Shown here in pieces: positions 14,035 through 25,508 of a stretch of 64,000 bases of DNA. The stretch is taken from assembly GCA_947044365.1 (NCBI GenBank), contig OX345636.1:52989746-53053745 (forward strand). Direction: 5' to 3'. This DNA is from Petrosia ficiformis. Taxonomy: Eukaryota > Porifera > Demospongiae > Haplosclerida > Petrosiidae. Below the pieces are notes generated by a model. It was not told where the DNA came from. It ran no database searches and saw nothing but the letters and a program-made list of their open reading frames with translations. Position numbers and translations under genes: made by a program. The first letter of the stretch is position 1. Each line of letters begins with the position of its first letter.

Positions 14035-17000
14035 CAAGTCTTTGTACACAACCAAAAGAAAGTAGAAAGTACATGTCATTATGTGTAAGTTAGGTATGAA
14101 CTTCGTGCTTCTTTAATTTATGATAAATCAAGATCATGAGCTATCAACACAAATTGTTTATCTTGGTGTACTATAATTTTATACTGTATGGTACTAATAA
14201 ACATTGGATGGGAACACACACCAACTATGTACATATATGTGTGCATGCAGCCACATTCCCTTATGCCACACTCTTTGATAATACTTTTTGAAACACAAAT
14301 ATGTAATTTGCAAACATCTTCATTCAGGAACTATCACATAAATACACTTCCGAAGAGCAATATGTGTTTTTAAATGTGTGGCGGCACACAAAGCCCAGTT
14401 CATTGTTTATACTCTTGCCTAAAATACAATGTACACACTTCGGCTAAAACTTTGAAATACTGAGCAAATCTTTGTCAATGATAATACATGACTCATGTAT
14501 TATTTCCCATAGTCATATACACGAATAAACAAATTAATTTTTGACATAGTATTAAGGAGATGGGATCAGGCATTATTTTCATAAAGCATGTGAATTAGTC
14601 CCTATTTGTGTTCTATTGTGTTGCATAAAACTAAAATGCTAACATACATTGAAAGACATTTGGACATTCTTGGTCTCAGTATGAAAAAGGCTTCGGACAG
14701 CTACATCAACAAATTTGTTATGGTCACTTTCTCCAATTCTAAGGGTCTTGTCTATACCATGAAAGTATTGTATCTGCTTCTGAGCAACATCGTTGGCTGA
14801 TATATCTACACTCAGTAAGCGTGATTGTCCTAGGTTAACAGTAATCTTACGACAGAACCACAAGTTGTCACCCTTGAATACAACACTGAATTCCTTTCCA
14901 TCAGGATGTTGTTGACAATGTATTTCCACTTTAGAAATGGTTGGCTTGATTGACTGAACACCTGGAACACTTCTACGAGTTTTCCTTTTAGGGATTTTGT
15001 AGCAAGGTTCTTTATCCAGATATCCTCTCAGTATACCCAAATGGTATGTTTGCATATTGTGCTATAAAATTTGAATTTTTGGTAAATGGAAATAGATAAA
15101 GAGTAGATAAATATACAGTCAGAAATCTTTAATTTACACACAGTGTAATTAAATCAATAAGAAATGATTATAATATCTTATTATAATTTATTATTATATA
15201 CACCTGTTTGGAGTGAAGAGACTTAAGTTTGGTGAACATATCCCGAGTTATATGTATATTTCCTAGTTCTTTCGCTGGACTTTCCAATTTCTCACAGTGG
15301 AAGCCATCAACATTTTGTTTGATCACATATGTGTTTTCGCAACAATGATTCTGAAAAATTAATCTTTCAAAGGGCTCCTCTCTTGGCTGAGTATACAGTA
15401 AATGTGAAAAATACTGTTACTATGTATTGTTACATAAACTATTCTAATTTCCATCCCCCCATTGCAATTAAATTTCACAATTCTCAACACATAATAATTA
15501 AGCTTATAAATGTATAGTAAACGTATATAATAACTGGGACTGTCAATCTAACCAAAAATAAATAACATAAATATAATTTCAAAGTATAAATTTACAATTA
15601 CCCTAAAAAATAAAAAGTGTAAAACAAAATAATTATTTTATTCACAAAAACGTATCCCTGTGATTGCTTTGCGGCTGCTAATACTCGGAACTAGTATCTC
15701 TAACATTCTATGTACTGTGTCAATAACTATGAATACTAGATCCTTGATGAAACTGAAGTACTCTCTCTGTAAAGGTTCTAAACTAAATTACTGCTGATGA
15801 CTTCCTCATTTCTGAAACTCAATAACCATCATAGTCAAGGGTTGTTTCTAGTTTGTGGTTTAGTTGCACAACTTCATTCTAGAATGTTCTGCACTATATC
15901 ATAATATACATGTATGTGTATAGAGTATCCATGTGATTCAGTTCTACAGTTTTAGTCAGTTGAGATAGTTTACAAGTAGTTGAACATGCATACTTGCATT
16001 ACAATAGTTTATTTAATCTCTCTACAGCAACTATTTATTGCAGTTTTTATAACCTGTTTTCAGCTTTCTTCCTGGCACTGAGTCAGTAGCTCAACTGTGC
16101 ATTCGTATACATGTATGTGCCACACCCGCTAATTGACCAAACCTCCTGGAATAACACATCTTCCTTAATGTAAACCAATAGATCAACCTCATGGGGAAAG
16201 CAATCATAGGGATGGCATTGTGGGCCATATTAATTATATGGACAGTCATTCTCTGCCTATTTATTACACTTACCATGACAATATCAAACATTCCACCGTA
16301 ATTGACAAGATTCTTTAGTATAAAATCGTCCTTTAGAAAATACGAATGAACACAATTCTGTGCTTCAGGTAACATACCCTCCATCTCAGTTGTGATTGGA
16401 GGTGAAAACATGATGCAGGAGACATTCTGTATGAGCATTTTGGCATTAAAGTTTGGCAAATGCCATAATTTGTTAAAAAGATGAAGTGCTGACAACCCTC
16501 CAAATCCTATAAAAAGAAACTTGTATATTTTGTTTTATTACTAAGACAATGTTATATGTACATGAATCTTACCAGTAAAAACTAGTCTTTTTTCTTGATT
16601 AAGTAACTCAATAAAATATCTCAAAGGCATGCCAACTCTCGATTCATGTTCAAATCCTGAATGCATGCATTAAAGATAACACAACGAGGATCACATTTTG
16701 ATTACAAATATAATACACGACATGAACTACTAAAAATGACACGTAAATTGGTATTAAATAATTTCTTCCAAAGTTATAAGTAAAGGCACTAAGTTTGGAT
16801 GTTGTCACTGACCACTAGCTACACTTTCAAACACTCGCCTTGCTGCTTTAATCTAACTAATGAAGAATGATTTTGGTATCTGACTTTGTTAGAAGGTCCT
16901 CTGTCTAAATAAGTAAGTTAGAAGTCTGTGTTGTGTAAAATGTGGAAGTTATACAGGTAAGTAAAGGTGTGGGTGTTGCCCTTTGGACTACTAAACGTTT

Positions 17001-20000
17001 GAGCACTAGCCTTGCTACATGCATATTCCTGCTGATAGTGAACCATAAATTTCACATGTACAACTATGGCATTCTTAACAATTCTTCTTTCCAACAAAGT
17101 AAGTTAGAACTTAGAAACTCTAGTTTTATAAAACGAGAGAGTTATAGAGGTGAAAATAGTTTATTTCACATGAATTATTTACGAAACATTGTTTATACTA
17201 CAAGTCACGAATGTTCTTACCTGGAAAATCATGCACATTTGCAAGCGAAACATACATGACATTTCCTTGCTTGGCTATTAAAATCTTGCAGGCTCCAGAA
17301 GCTACAGATAAGGACATTTCGTCAAAATTATGACCATATTCATCAAGCTGGCATTCAGGATTTTGAGCTGCTAAGGTAACAATTAGTGAACAAAGGCTGG
17401 CATGGTAGACTGTATCCTTGCTAAACAGTGGAGGTAATTCACACACAGGCTCATCTTCCATGCTACTTTGGGTTGTTTCATCTGGAGGTGCTAGTGACTT
17501 CTGAATTTCCTTCAGTGTCTCAAAACACCACGTGTTGATATCGACAGGAATCAAAACATTCATAATTAAATCGTTTAATTGACGATTGACAACTTCAAAA
17601 TCGATTCCATCACCAAGAGACTTACGAATGTGAATCTCAATATTTGACTTCATGAGGTCGATGACAGAATTCGAATTAATGCGAGATTTGTTAAGCTCAT
17701 TGGAGTAAAACTGTAGTGTAGTTGCTAAGGGAGCCAAAAGTGGATCAGAGAACACAGTATCTGCAGAATCAAAATACATATAAAATTATTATAGTATGGA
17801 CCAAAGTTTCATCACTATGATTGATTGATTATATATGCATAACTTCCATTCATAGCCTTCTATTCTTACAATTATTGGAGAAATAAAAGCTATAAGCAAT
17901 CTATGTCAAACATATATCTTTACCTAAATGTTACTGCTGAAACGAATATGAAACTTCCCTTAGTTCATGAGATGGTACAAAAGTGGAGGACGATAATTGT
18001 TTTCAATTACATGTAGTTACTAAAAAGTGTGGTGATCATCAAGCTAGCATAAATTTTGTTCAGCAAGATGCCCAATTATATGTGACTGTGCTAGTGTACC
18101 CACAATCACTCTGAAGAGGAAAGAGAGATCTGTTTTTATCTCCTTTTAACCATAGACTTAAGAAAGAGGAGCATATCCCTCATAGATCCTAGAATCAATG
18201 ACACACCCCCTAGTGAAAAATTGGGCATCTTGCTGTGTAACAGGAAAAAGCTATCCTGGAGAGAACACATGTAAAATGCTGTATTTAGATCAATGACCAT
18301 GAAAAACAATATCATACTGAAACTCTGACCTTTCATTTCAGTTGTTTTATCTTCATTTTGGATGTCAGGTGATTGTTCATCTATATAATTATATAAAATA
18401 TAATAATAGCTAAAAATTAAAATTTATAAAGCCAAAAAAAATTTTATTGGAATTGTTTCTCCTCCTAAAAGGTCAACAGTGTGAAAACGCATTTATATCA
18501 GTATAGTGGTAATATATATGTAACTTTGTTTTGTTTGTTTGTAATATTGTAAAAAAAATAGTATTAAATGTAACATAATGTCATGGGTTCACTATAAACT
18601 GACTCAAGCAACAACGAACTACACAGTTGAAACATAAGGTGGCACTGTTACAACAATATAAATCGTCAGAAATAACAGTATTAAGACATAAAACATGATA
18701 TTGTACATTAAGAAGACAATACATCTGTCTGTTGATTGTGACACATAATTAATTGCGATATGGCAATATACACATACTAATTGCCATAGGCGTATCTATA
18801 ATTAGTCATTACTTCATATAAGGATAGTATAGTAGCTATATTACACATTCACAATAGTATAATACTTATACAAACCACAGAATACAATAATTTCATGCTT
18901 GAGTAAGAACAAAAACATCCTGATATAACCCTAACAATGTCAGTATACCTAACATAATTCTTATACCATAAGAGACTATATATAATTTCATGACTTATAT
19001 GAAGAAACAACCCGTATCTAGTCATTTTGAACTACCAGGGCTCATTAGTTAATTAATTATCAATTAAAAGGGGCGTGTCCTTGGGTGCACATAATTAACT
19101 ACACCCTTCGCTGTCAAAGTCTGAAAAAGATAAAGCTGATACTGCAGAATGATTTTCTATACTGCTTTAGACAGCATGCTGCATTTTTGGTGGGCAATAA
19201 CTGTGGTATTCAATAGTCAATATAATCTTATGCAAGTATTAAAATTACAACTATGGACATTTTTACCAGGGCTAGATTTGCCTATGCTTATTTCCAAACC
19301 ATATTGCAAAGCTATGCATTTGACGATATTCACAGAATTTAGTACATGTACTGTATCACAAGTATGACATCACAAATGCAGGATTACAGAAGCTTGCAGA
19401 TAAGAAGTAAAACAAAAATCTCTTTAAATAAGGTTGGTTCTAAAGGACAGATCTAGTCAGGGTGGAGCTTGACCCACATACATGAAGAAAACGGGTCACT
19501 ATATACAACTCAGTAACTTGATCTCATCGCAAAAGTTCGCAGTATTAAACCTTGTACTTGTATATGTGGGTTACAACTATCACCACGTTAATACTATTGC
19601 TATACCATGCCTTTAACCCATGTGTTATACACATAGGTAGGAGGCATGGTGTCATATGAATATTAATATTCATTTCAGTTAATCCAGTAATACCTATTTC
19701 AAGCCCTATACATTACCTCCATGATATTCTTGTTCAATGGATTCAACTATGGAATCTAGTGGAGTATATGCATTCAATATTTCTAGAATTTCAAAAAATT
19801 TCTTTTCAAGCTCATTTCTGCGACGATAGCATTTGATGTACACTTGTAATGCTTCCACAATGATATGTGCAGCCACCTCACGTGATCGATCATTTTCTTT
19901 GATAACTTTATTTCGAGTGGTCTCGTCAATGAACCTAGCCGAGTAGAACTTGTGACTGATTTCAACAGGATGAAGCATAGCACTAGTCAATTCAGAAGAA

Positions 20001-21834
20001 TATGTACGCAGAAGTGCTTCTTCTCTGGTTTCCTTTTTGTTTGATTCCTATTGAAAAGATTAGAAATTTTACATCATAGGAGCCCAATATTACATTGGCC
20101 CGAAAGCGAAAGAGTAGGAGCAAGCGGCACACGACCATGCATTTAATCAAACTATCTGTCTGACTGTCTGTTACTATTTTTAGAACCCACGTGTATCCAT
20201 GCCTTTGTTAAATATGGCTTTCTAGAAAACTAACAGGTACTACTACATTGACTAAGAAGACTTAGAAAAGAACTGCCAGAGCATGTGAAACTTTGGAAGC
20301 TTTTTCTTCAACCTTTTCTATTCTTCGTAAGTCAAAATGTCAGCTCTCGAATTGTGAAATGATGTCAAACATTCTTGAATAGGGTTAAGCAGTTGTTTCT
20401 CGGCGCATTCTCTCACTTTCCTGACAGTGGTGACTGCATTTCTGCCTCCAGACGTGTTCCTTTACTAGCTAACCTTGGATATCTTCGAGGTATAGATGCC
20501 ATATTTACGAAAGCGTGGATACATGTGGGTTCTAAAAATAGTAACAGATGGTCAGATAGATAGTTTGACCAATTTAATTAAATGCGTGGTTGTCTGCCAC
20601 TCCTACTCTTCCACTTCCTGGTCAATGTCATTATGGGATCCTAATATACACCCTTCACTGTACCATTGTATGGGCAAGAAGAAACAGCAAAATTGCAGAG
20701 ATAGCAGAAATTGGGAAAATAGTGGAAAGATAAAATGAGTGCTTGTACATGTAAAAGTGAATATGAGCACTTCTGTAATTGAACTGACAAACTCAATGTA
20801 CTAAAAGGCAGCCTATGGAAGTGTATTATCACTATAGACAGCAACATAGCTACTAGCAGATTCCTTTCATATTACTATTCATGTATTAACAGTAGCGTGT
20901 GCTTTAGTTGTAACTGTTTGTGAATCCATACTGACAGGGCATTAAAATGAAGGCTGTTTGTCCACAGTTTCACCCATCAAGATATCTTATTGTCATTGAT
21001 GGCTGGCCACAATTCAGATTTACTGGGATGCAACTTGGAACCTTAACGATGATATAATTATTATCCATTCAGTATTTCTATTTCTTTTATGGGAGTTAAT
21101 CCAAATGCAAGGATGGTAAAAGCTAGGTAGTCTCGTGCCCCAGACCCATACCATGAGAAAGGGTCTGGTTGAATTCTATACATCAATTTGTTCTTGGCGC
21201 ATAAAAAGTTGCACCCCAATCAGATTGGTAATAGGTCATTATTTATACATCCATTTGGAGACGTCACGTTTAAAAGAAATTGAAACAGTGATCAATACAG
21301 TAGCAATTAAAACAGAAGTAAGCTATTATGCCTTTTCTACACAACCAAGACATATTTGTAATATTACACAGTTGATTTGGAAATAGCCTCTTTTATTTCA
21401 GCATACATGTAGCTATATGGCTTCCTCAAACAAACTGATGTATAACATGTTACCACACCCTTTCTCATTGGATGGATCTGGCATGCGGGACTGGAGGTTC
21501 ACAAAACATGAAGAGTTAGGAAAACATGAACAGTTAAGGGGTCTGGGGGCATGTACCTCCAGAGAACGGGGCAATTAACTTTTCTATGGTTGGTCCTGCA
21601 TCATAGTGAGGTTTGATTGTAGTACAATACATATATATAAGCAGATAGTTATCTGCTATTTTGACTGAGGACAAGGTGAGGTAGGGGCAGAGAGGATTAT
21701 GATTTTTGTATTATTTCCGCTGTTTTCCTTCCCCATAGTATTATACATAATCATTATACATTATTAAATAATCGCCTTATAACTTCCAAATAATTATGTC
21801 ATCTCAAACTAACCTTACTTTTCTCACTGTCCAT
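7405..21834 (-). CDS. Death-fold-like / class-3-lipase-like / P-loop GTPase fusion protein
   Basis: Twelve exons join in phase to about 1371 codons ending at TAG: 21814–21834 (tentative start, MDSEKSK), 19717–20047, 18330–18380, 17221–17760, 16573–16656, 16274–16506, 15204–15350, 14648–15061, 12195–13886, 10930–11114, 9615–9801 and 7405–7635. Residues 20–115 resemble a CARD/DED-like helical domain; 118–135 are an acidic linker; about 285–480 resemble a class-3 lipase (RLVFTG strand, KDDF acid region, candidate His in HNMQTY). The elbow here is GFGG where the paralogue has GFSVGG, so the nucleophile Ser is missing. Then come a beta-rich segment, a His/Tyr-rich middle region and a GTPase: G1 GLVNSGKST (~1154), G3 DFPGVDD (~1201), G4 THAD (~1260). 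Function is not known; a role in sensing or signalling is inference. Exons 2–12 are well supported; the start exon is not. Confidence 0.68.
8961..9331 (+). mobile_element. MITE, 'CCCTATGATTGC' family, copy 1
   Basis: The left end reads gggccatctctatgattgcttt and the right end ataaagtaatcataagggatac, an inverted pair shared by all copies of this family. The core includes the conserved stretch ctgaaatgtattcctaaag. It is non-coding and lies in the last intron of the long lipase–GTPase gene. Confidence 0.7.
9913..10181 (+). mobile_element. MITE, 'CCCTATGATTGC' family, copy 2 (right end missing)
   Basis: The left end gtagggccatcctatgattg and the core (acgccattatgtgttgtata-like, then gaaatatattcctaa) match copy 1. 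The homology stops near 10181 before the right terminal repeat. It is intronic. Confidence 0.6.
11184..11545 (-). mobile_element. MITE, 'CCCTATGATTGC' family, copy 3 (diverged)
   Basis: It starts gtatccctatgattactttg. In inverse order it carries gagcgggtgttctattac, cccattaattgactgatc and a tgtgacacaag end, which parallel the best copy at 58271–58663. It is strongly diverged and lies in the intron that separates the G1 exon from the G2/G3 exon of the GTPase. Confidence 0.5.
11570..12036. repeat. Nested foldback (palindrome) array inside the GTPase intron
   Basis: At least three inverted repeats overlap. About 11572–11741 pairs ataagacccgagttttgtgtcc with the reverse form near 11690. About 11728–12036 pairs agcatactatatacaatata with tattgtatatagtatgct-type sequence. 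Inside it, accacatcaaaaggatgatgtcacc pairs with ggtgacatctcgctttgatgtgg. Short (TA)n tracts fill the loops. No coding potential is seen. Confidence 0.7.
13974..14031. repeat. (CA)n microsatellite
   Basis: An almost pure CA run in the intron just upstream of the large 12195–13886 exon. Confidence 0.95.
15651..16230 (-). mobile_element. MITE, 'CCCTATGATTGC' family, copy 4, intronic
   Basis: It begins gtatccctgtgattgctttg and ends ggggaaagcaatcataggga, an inverted pair. At 580 bp it is longer than other copies, with extra internal sequence. It lies in the intron between exons 16274–16506 and 15204–15350 of the long lipase–GTPase gene. Its end creates a spurious extension of the open frame beyond the exon 6 donor. 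Confidence 0.7.
18790..19010. repeat. Dispersed repeat shared with 61140–61290
   Basis: The stretch tacttcatataaggatagta followed by tagtagctatattacacattc recurs in inverse orientation near 61205–61290. The homology continues at lower identity through the tttcatgcttgag region. It is non-coding and lies in the intron between exons 2 and 3 of the long lipase–GTPase gene. Confidence 0.5.
20097..20623. mobile_element. MITE-like element with ~120-bp terminal inverted repeats
   Basis: The left arm includes gaaagagtaggag and ctgttactatttttagaacc. The right arm carries their inverse forms (ggttctaaaaatagtaacag, ctcctactcttcc). The core is non-coding. It lies in the proposed first intron of the long lipase–GTPase gene. 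Confidence 0.7.
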
Positions 21835-22530
21835 TTCTGTTGGGTGGGCCCATACCGAATTATGTTTTACATGACGTCATACCTGAATTATTTGGAAGGT
21901 GTGATTTAAACAGAAAAAGTTCCGTGGATTGGAAACGCAGGTGATCCCATGGGTGTGGATTACTATTCTCTGACGCACTTCGTGTTACAAATAGTCAATT
22001 AAATTTTACCTAATGCAAAAGCGATTTGACTTCATCACTGATTATATGATTATCGAGTGACTGAACAGTTGAAGGTGACCTTTACAGTGTACTAACCGGA
22101 TCACACTACATTCCCAATTTAGGAAAATGTGTGGGTGGAGCGCATAATAAATACTTTTTAGTTCACAGGTCTAGAAATGGTGTAAGGTAAGGTAGGGCGA
22201 GCTCGGCGCGCGGAGTGTGCCGCGAATATTAATGCAGTCACTTAATTTACAATCTTCTGCGTCAAAATTTTAGACGCAGAATTTTGCAGTATACTGATTG
22301 ACGTAGTTGTATAAACCAGAGATAATAGGGCCTACATACTACGTAACCGGTTACGTAGTATGTATTATCTCTGCATAAACAAACTCCACTCTTCATGTAA
22401 ATAAATTTATAAAACTTAGGGGGGGGGGGCGGGGCAATTGCACCCTGGCCCCCCCCTGTAGACCCGCCCCTGGGTACCATATATGTTCTAATTATTTCAC
22501 ACTACAGGTGATTCAGAGAACGGTATATGA
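21835..22530. promoter_or_regulatory. Candidate bidirectional upstream region
   Basis: About 700 bp separates the tentative minus-strand start (21834) from the plus-strand Death–ankyrin start (22531). It contains a locally GC-rich stretch (about 22185–22225), a strong palindrome (22317–22373), and G- and C-homopolymer runs around 22416–22475. A CAG at 22505–22507 could be the acceptor of a 5'-UTR intron for the plus-strand gene. No TATA box is evident. Bidirectional promoter use is inference from geometry only. Confidence 0.3.
22317..22373. repeat. Near-perfect palindrome with a 32-bp perfect core
   Basis: The core at 22333–22364 is tacatactacgtaacc followed directly by its reverse complement with no loop. 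An outer pair, cagagataata and tattatctctg, extends it with a 5-nt bulge. It lies between the two divergent genes and could be a foldback element. Confidence 0.85.
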
Positions 22531-25068
22531 ATGAGGATGTCTTCACTGTTTCCACCACCGAATATACGATTGCTTACTGGTAGATTATCACACTTGGTCA
22601 ATTGGTATAATTTTGGTGTTTTACTAGGAGTACCAAGTCGTGTTTTAAAACAGATAGAGACGGAACACCCTGCTAGTTTGACCAGGTGTAAGGCTGAGCT
22701 TTTTGATTATTGGCTCAAGAACTGTGAAAATCCAACATGGTTTCGGGTGGCTGAATCATTGTATGAAGCTGGTGAGCAGGAGCTATATCAAGAGATCAAC
22801 AAAGAATTCTGTGGGATTGGATGTGACACTAATCATGCTGCTTTGAAACCTCAGAACGTTGTTATGATTACTGATGAAGACAAATTAGCTTCTTCATTAG
22901 AATTGATGCTAGCAAAGTTTGCTTCTCTTGTTGTGGAGATCCGAACATCACTGGAAATTTGTCAGACTCGTTTTGATGACATTCTTCTATTCACTTGTGA
23001 GTTTTTAGACACAAAACTACAGCAGGAGCCCAAAACGTTGTTTAAATTCTTCGAGCAACTGAGACCTCATTATTGTTTTCTGAATTATAAGGTGCTCAAA
23101 GTGATTGTAAACAGCTTTGTTAAAGAGAGCATGGAACATCGTTTAGTGGAGTATGGAGCTCAAGTAGAAGTTTGGCTTAAATCGACTACTGTGGCTGAAT
23201 TCAAAGTGGCATTAGAGCAGAAGGTTGAACAACTCGAAAATGTTTCAGATTCACTATGTCCTGTTATGCCAGTTATCATCAGATTACAAGGTGAATGGTT
23301 GCCAGTAATGGTACATAAATTGAATAAGCTTCTTGAGTATATATTCAAATGCAAGAGATCGATTTTGTCTCATATTAAAGTTGTGACTGGCTCTGTTATA
23401 GTGAGGCTTACAGCACCACATCATGAGTTATTACCCTTACTTGCTCTTTCTAGTAAAGTAGTATCTAATTCGTCATTTCTTGGAATAATATCCATCCAAG
23501 TTGGGAGAGTCATAATGCGACTACAGCATGTCGATTCAACCTTTTCCTTCAATCGTAGCCTTTTCACTGCTGTAACGCTTGGTGTTCATTCTGCAGTAGT
23601 GGCTCTATGTATGCTTGGCATCGTTGATACTAATATCAATGTCATGGGTGCAATACCTTTAACGTATGCATCTCAAACTGGGGATACTGCTATGGTTTCT
23701 ACTTTGCTTGATTACGGTGCTAATGTAAATTTTGAATCTTCTGATGGCACAATAGCACTTGATAATGCTGCACAAGGTGGTCATGTAGAAATTGCCAAGA
23801 TGCTTATCAAAGCAGGTTCATATATTGACCATCAAAGTCATTTTGGTGTATCACCATTGATGGTAGCTTCATTTTTCAACAAAAAGGATGTAGTGGAGTT
23901 GCTAATAAGACACAAGGCAAATGTAGATACTAGGGATAACAATGGTGAATCTGCACTAATGGCCGTTTCTTCCTATAATCTTTCTTCTGTGCTTGAATTA
24001 CTTCTGAAAGCTGGAGCCAATCCCAATTTGCGACATTCCAAAGGTTTTACAGCACTTGGTAAAGCTGCACTCCATGGGCACATAGACTCAGCTCAGTTGC
24101 TTATCCAATACAAAGCTGATCTCAATATTGCATCAAATGAAGGCTTTACTGCTCTTATGGCAGCGTCCCAAAGTGGCTATAACAACATTGTAAAACTGTT
24201 GGTGAATGCTGGTGCGAAACTTGACCTGCAAGCAGACATGGGTCATACTGCATTGATGATTGCCTATTACAACAACCAGCCAGCTGTGGTAACTACCTTA
24301 ATTGAGGCTAAAGCCAATGTCAACATTCAAGACCACAAAGGCAGCACATTACTGACAGATGCCATTGTAAAACAGGACAGGCAAACAGTAAAGCAGCTCT
24401 TACAAGCAAAAGCTAATCCCAATTTTCTCTTCAGTAATGGCTCATCTCCTTTACAGTTAGCGTGTGTTATGAATGAAGATGCAATTGTAGATCTGCTGAT
24501 AAAAGCTAGAGGGCTGGTTAATCTGGCAGGTGGTCCTGAGCTAGAAACACCTCTTCACAAAGCATGTAAATCTGGCAATGTTAAAATTGTCAACATCCTG
24601 CTTAGCAATGGTGCTGTCCCGAACTTGTTAAATTTGCATGGCTTAACACCTCTGTGCATCGCATCCACAACTGGCAATGTAGCAATTGTTCGTGCTCTTC
24701 TGGAAGCAAAAGCAGACACAGAATTACAGAGTAATGAACAGCGTTGGACTCCTCTATTCTTTGCAGCTCATGATGGCCAGGAGGAAATTGTGCAATTGCT
24801 TTTAGAACATGGAGCATCGACAAAAGCAAACAAATTTGGATTAACACCAAGAATGGTTGCTACTCAGAAAGGATATAACAAAGTGGCTGATTTGTTATTG
24901 AAACCAGCTTTCACTTCTAGTTTGGAAAATCAAGAAAAAAGGTTGAAATCTTTCTTGAAATCCACTTATGCTTATATTTCCTCTGATCCACAAACCATGA
25001 AAGACACTCATAAACAAACAATAAAATTCATTACATTTTCGAATACACATGCTGAAGTACTTGCATGA
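22531..25068 (+). CDS. Death-domain and ankyrin-repeat protein
   Basis: Intronless coding region of 845 residues. An in-frame TGA directly precedes the ATG, which fixes the start (a second Met lies two codons on). Residues about 10–90 form a Death domain: the W-x-x-x-G-x-x-L-G-V core, a Cys/Leu-rich helix with YWLKN and a final LYEAG helix. Residues 110–345 are helical and not assigned. From about 350 to 810 run some 14 ankyrin repeats with TPL/TAL turns, GH-type helices and LL-x-x-GA-x-x-N ends, the best near 380–480 and 670–800. The C-terminus is short and basic. Such proteins are usually cytosolic adaptors or sensors that bind other Death-fold proteins; the partner here is unknown. The 3' end (from about 25005) recurs as a fragment inside each palindrome arm. 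Confidence 0.9.
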   Translation: MRMSSLFPPPNIRLLTGRLSHLVNWYNFGVLLGVPSRVLKQIETEHPASLTRCKAELFDYWLKNCENPTWFRVAESLYEAGEQELYQEINKEFCGIGCDTNHAALKPQNVVMITDEDKLASSLELMLAKFASLVVEIRTSLEICQTRFDDILLFTCEFLDTKLQQEPKTLFKFFEQLRPHYCFLNYKVLKVIVNSFVKESMEHRLVEYGAQVEVWLKSTTVAEFKVALEQKVEQLENVSDSLCPVMPVIIRLQGEWLPVMVHKLNKLLEYIFKCKRSILSHIKVVTGSVIVRLTAPHHELLPLLALSSKVVSNSSFLGIISIQVGRVIMRLQHVDSTFSFNRSLFTAVTLGVHSAVVALCMLGIVDTNINVMGAIPLTYASQTGDTAMVSTLLDYGANVNFESSDGTIALDNAAQGGHVEIAKMLIKAGSYIDHQSHFGVSPLMVASFFNKKDVVELLIRHKANVDTRDNNGESALMAVSSYNLSSVLELLLKAGANPNLRHSKGFTALGKAALHGHIDSAQLLIQYKADLNIASNEGFTALMAASQSGYNNIVKLLVNAGAKLDLQADMGHTALMIAYYNNQPAVVTTLIEAKANVNIQDHKGSTLLTDAIVKQDRQTVKQLLQAKANPNFLFSNGSSPLQLACVMNEDAIVDLLIKARGLVNLAGGPELETPLHKACKSGNVKIVNILLSNGAVPNLLNLHGLTPLCIASTTGNVAIVRALLEAKADTELQSNEQRWTPLFFAAHDGQEEIVQLLLEHGASTKANKFGLTPRMVATQKGYNKVADLLLKPAFTSSLENQEKRLKSFLKSTYAYISSDPQTMKDTHKQTIKFITFSNTHAEVLA

Positions 25069-25508
25069 TTTTTCTTTTGTTAATTCTCATGGACCTTGAA
25101 CACAATTGAACTATTGTTATTGAATATACCTATGTCTCTCAGTCACCTGATGATCTCTATAGTGTTTTGATTATATAATTACACGTGTACTCTTTCATTG
25201 TTTCTGTAGCACAATTTTCTGTTTTGTACCGTTCATAATATTCTAAGCTATGAACTCTTAACTTATCTCTGCGGCTATTTCTTCCCATACTTCTCAGAAA
25301 TTGGATCTCAATAGCACCTCTCTCTTATTTCTCTCCAGTTTCATAAGAAGATGTTTTTGATAATTTCATTGTTAGATCTCAATAAATCATCCAGCCCGAG
25401 TGATATTACAACCAAGTCTCTTCAGCTTGCTATTTCTTCTATTTCCCCATCTCTCACGTGCATCTTAAACCTCAGTCTACAGTCTGGCTCTGTACCTTCC
25501 TGCTAGAA

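Noticed and set aside
16091..16273. C-terminal extension of the lipase-like exon
   Set aside because: The frame continues past a good GTAAGT donor at 16273 into a MITE end; the next exon joins in phase from 15350.
22262..22480. Pro/Gly-rich minus-strand frame over the G- and C-runs
   Set aside because: Produced by homopolymer tracts in non-coding DNA; such frames are common in repeats.
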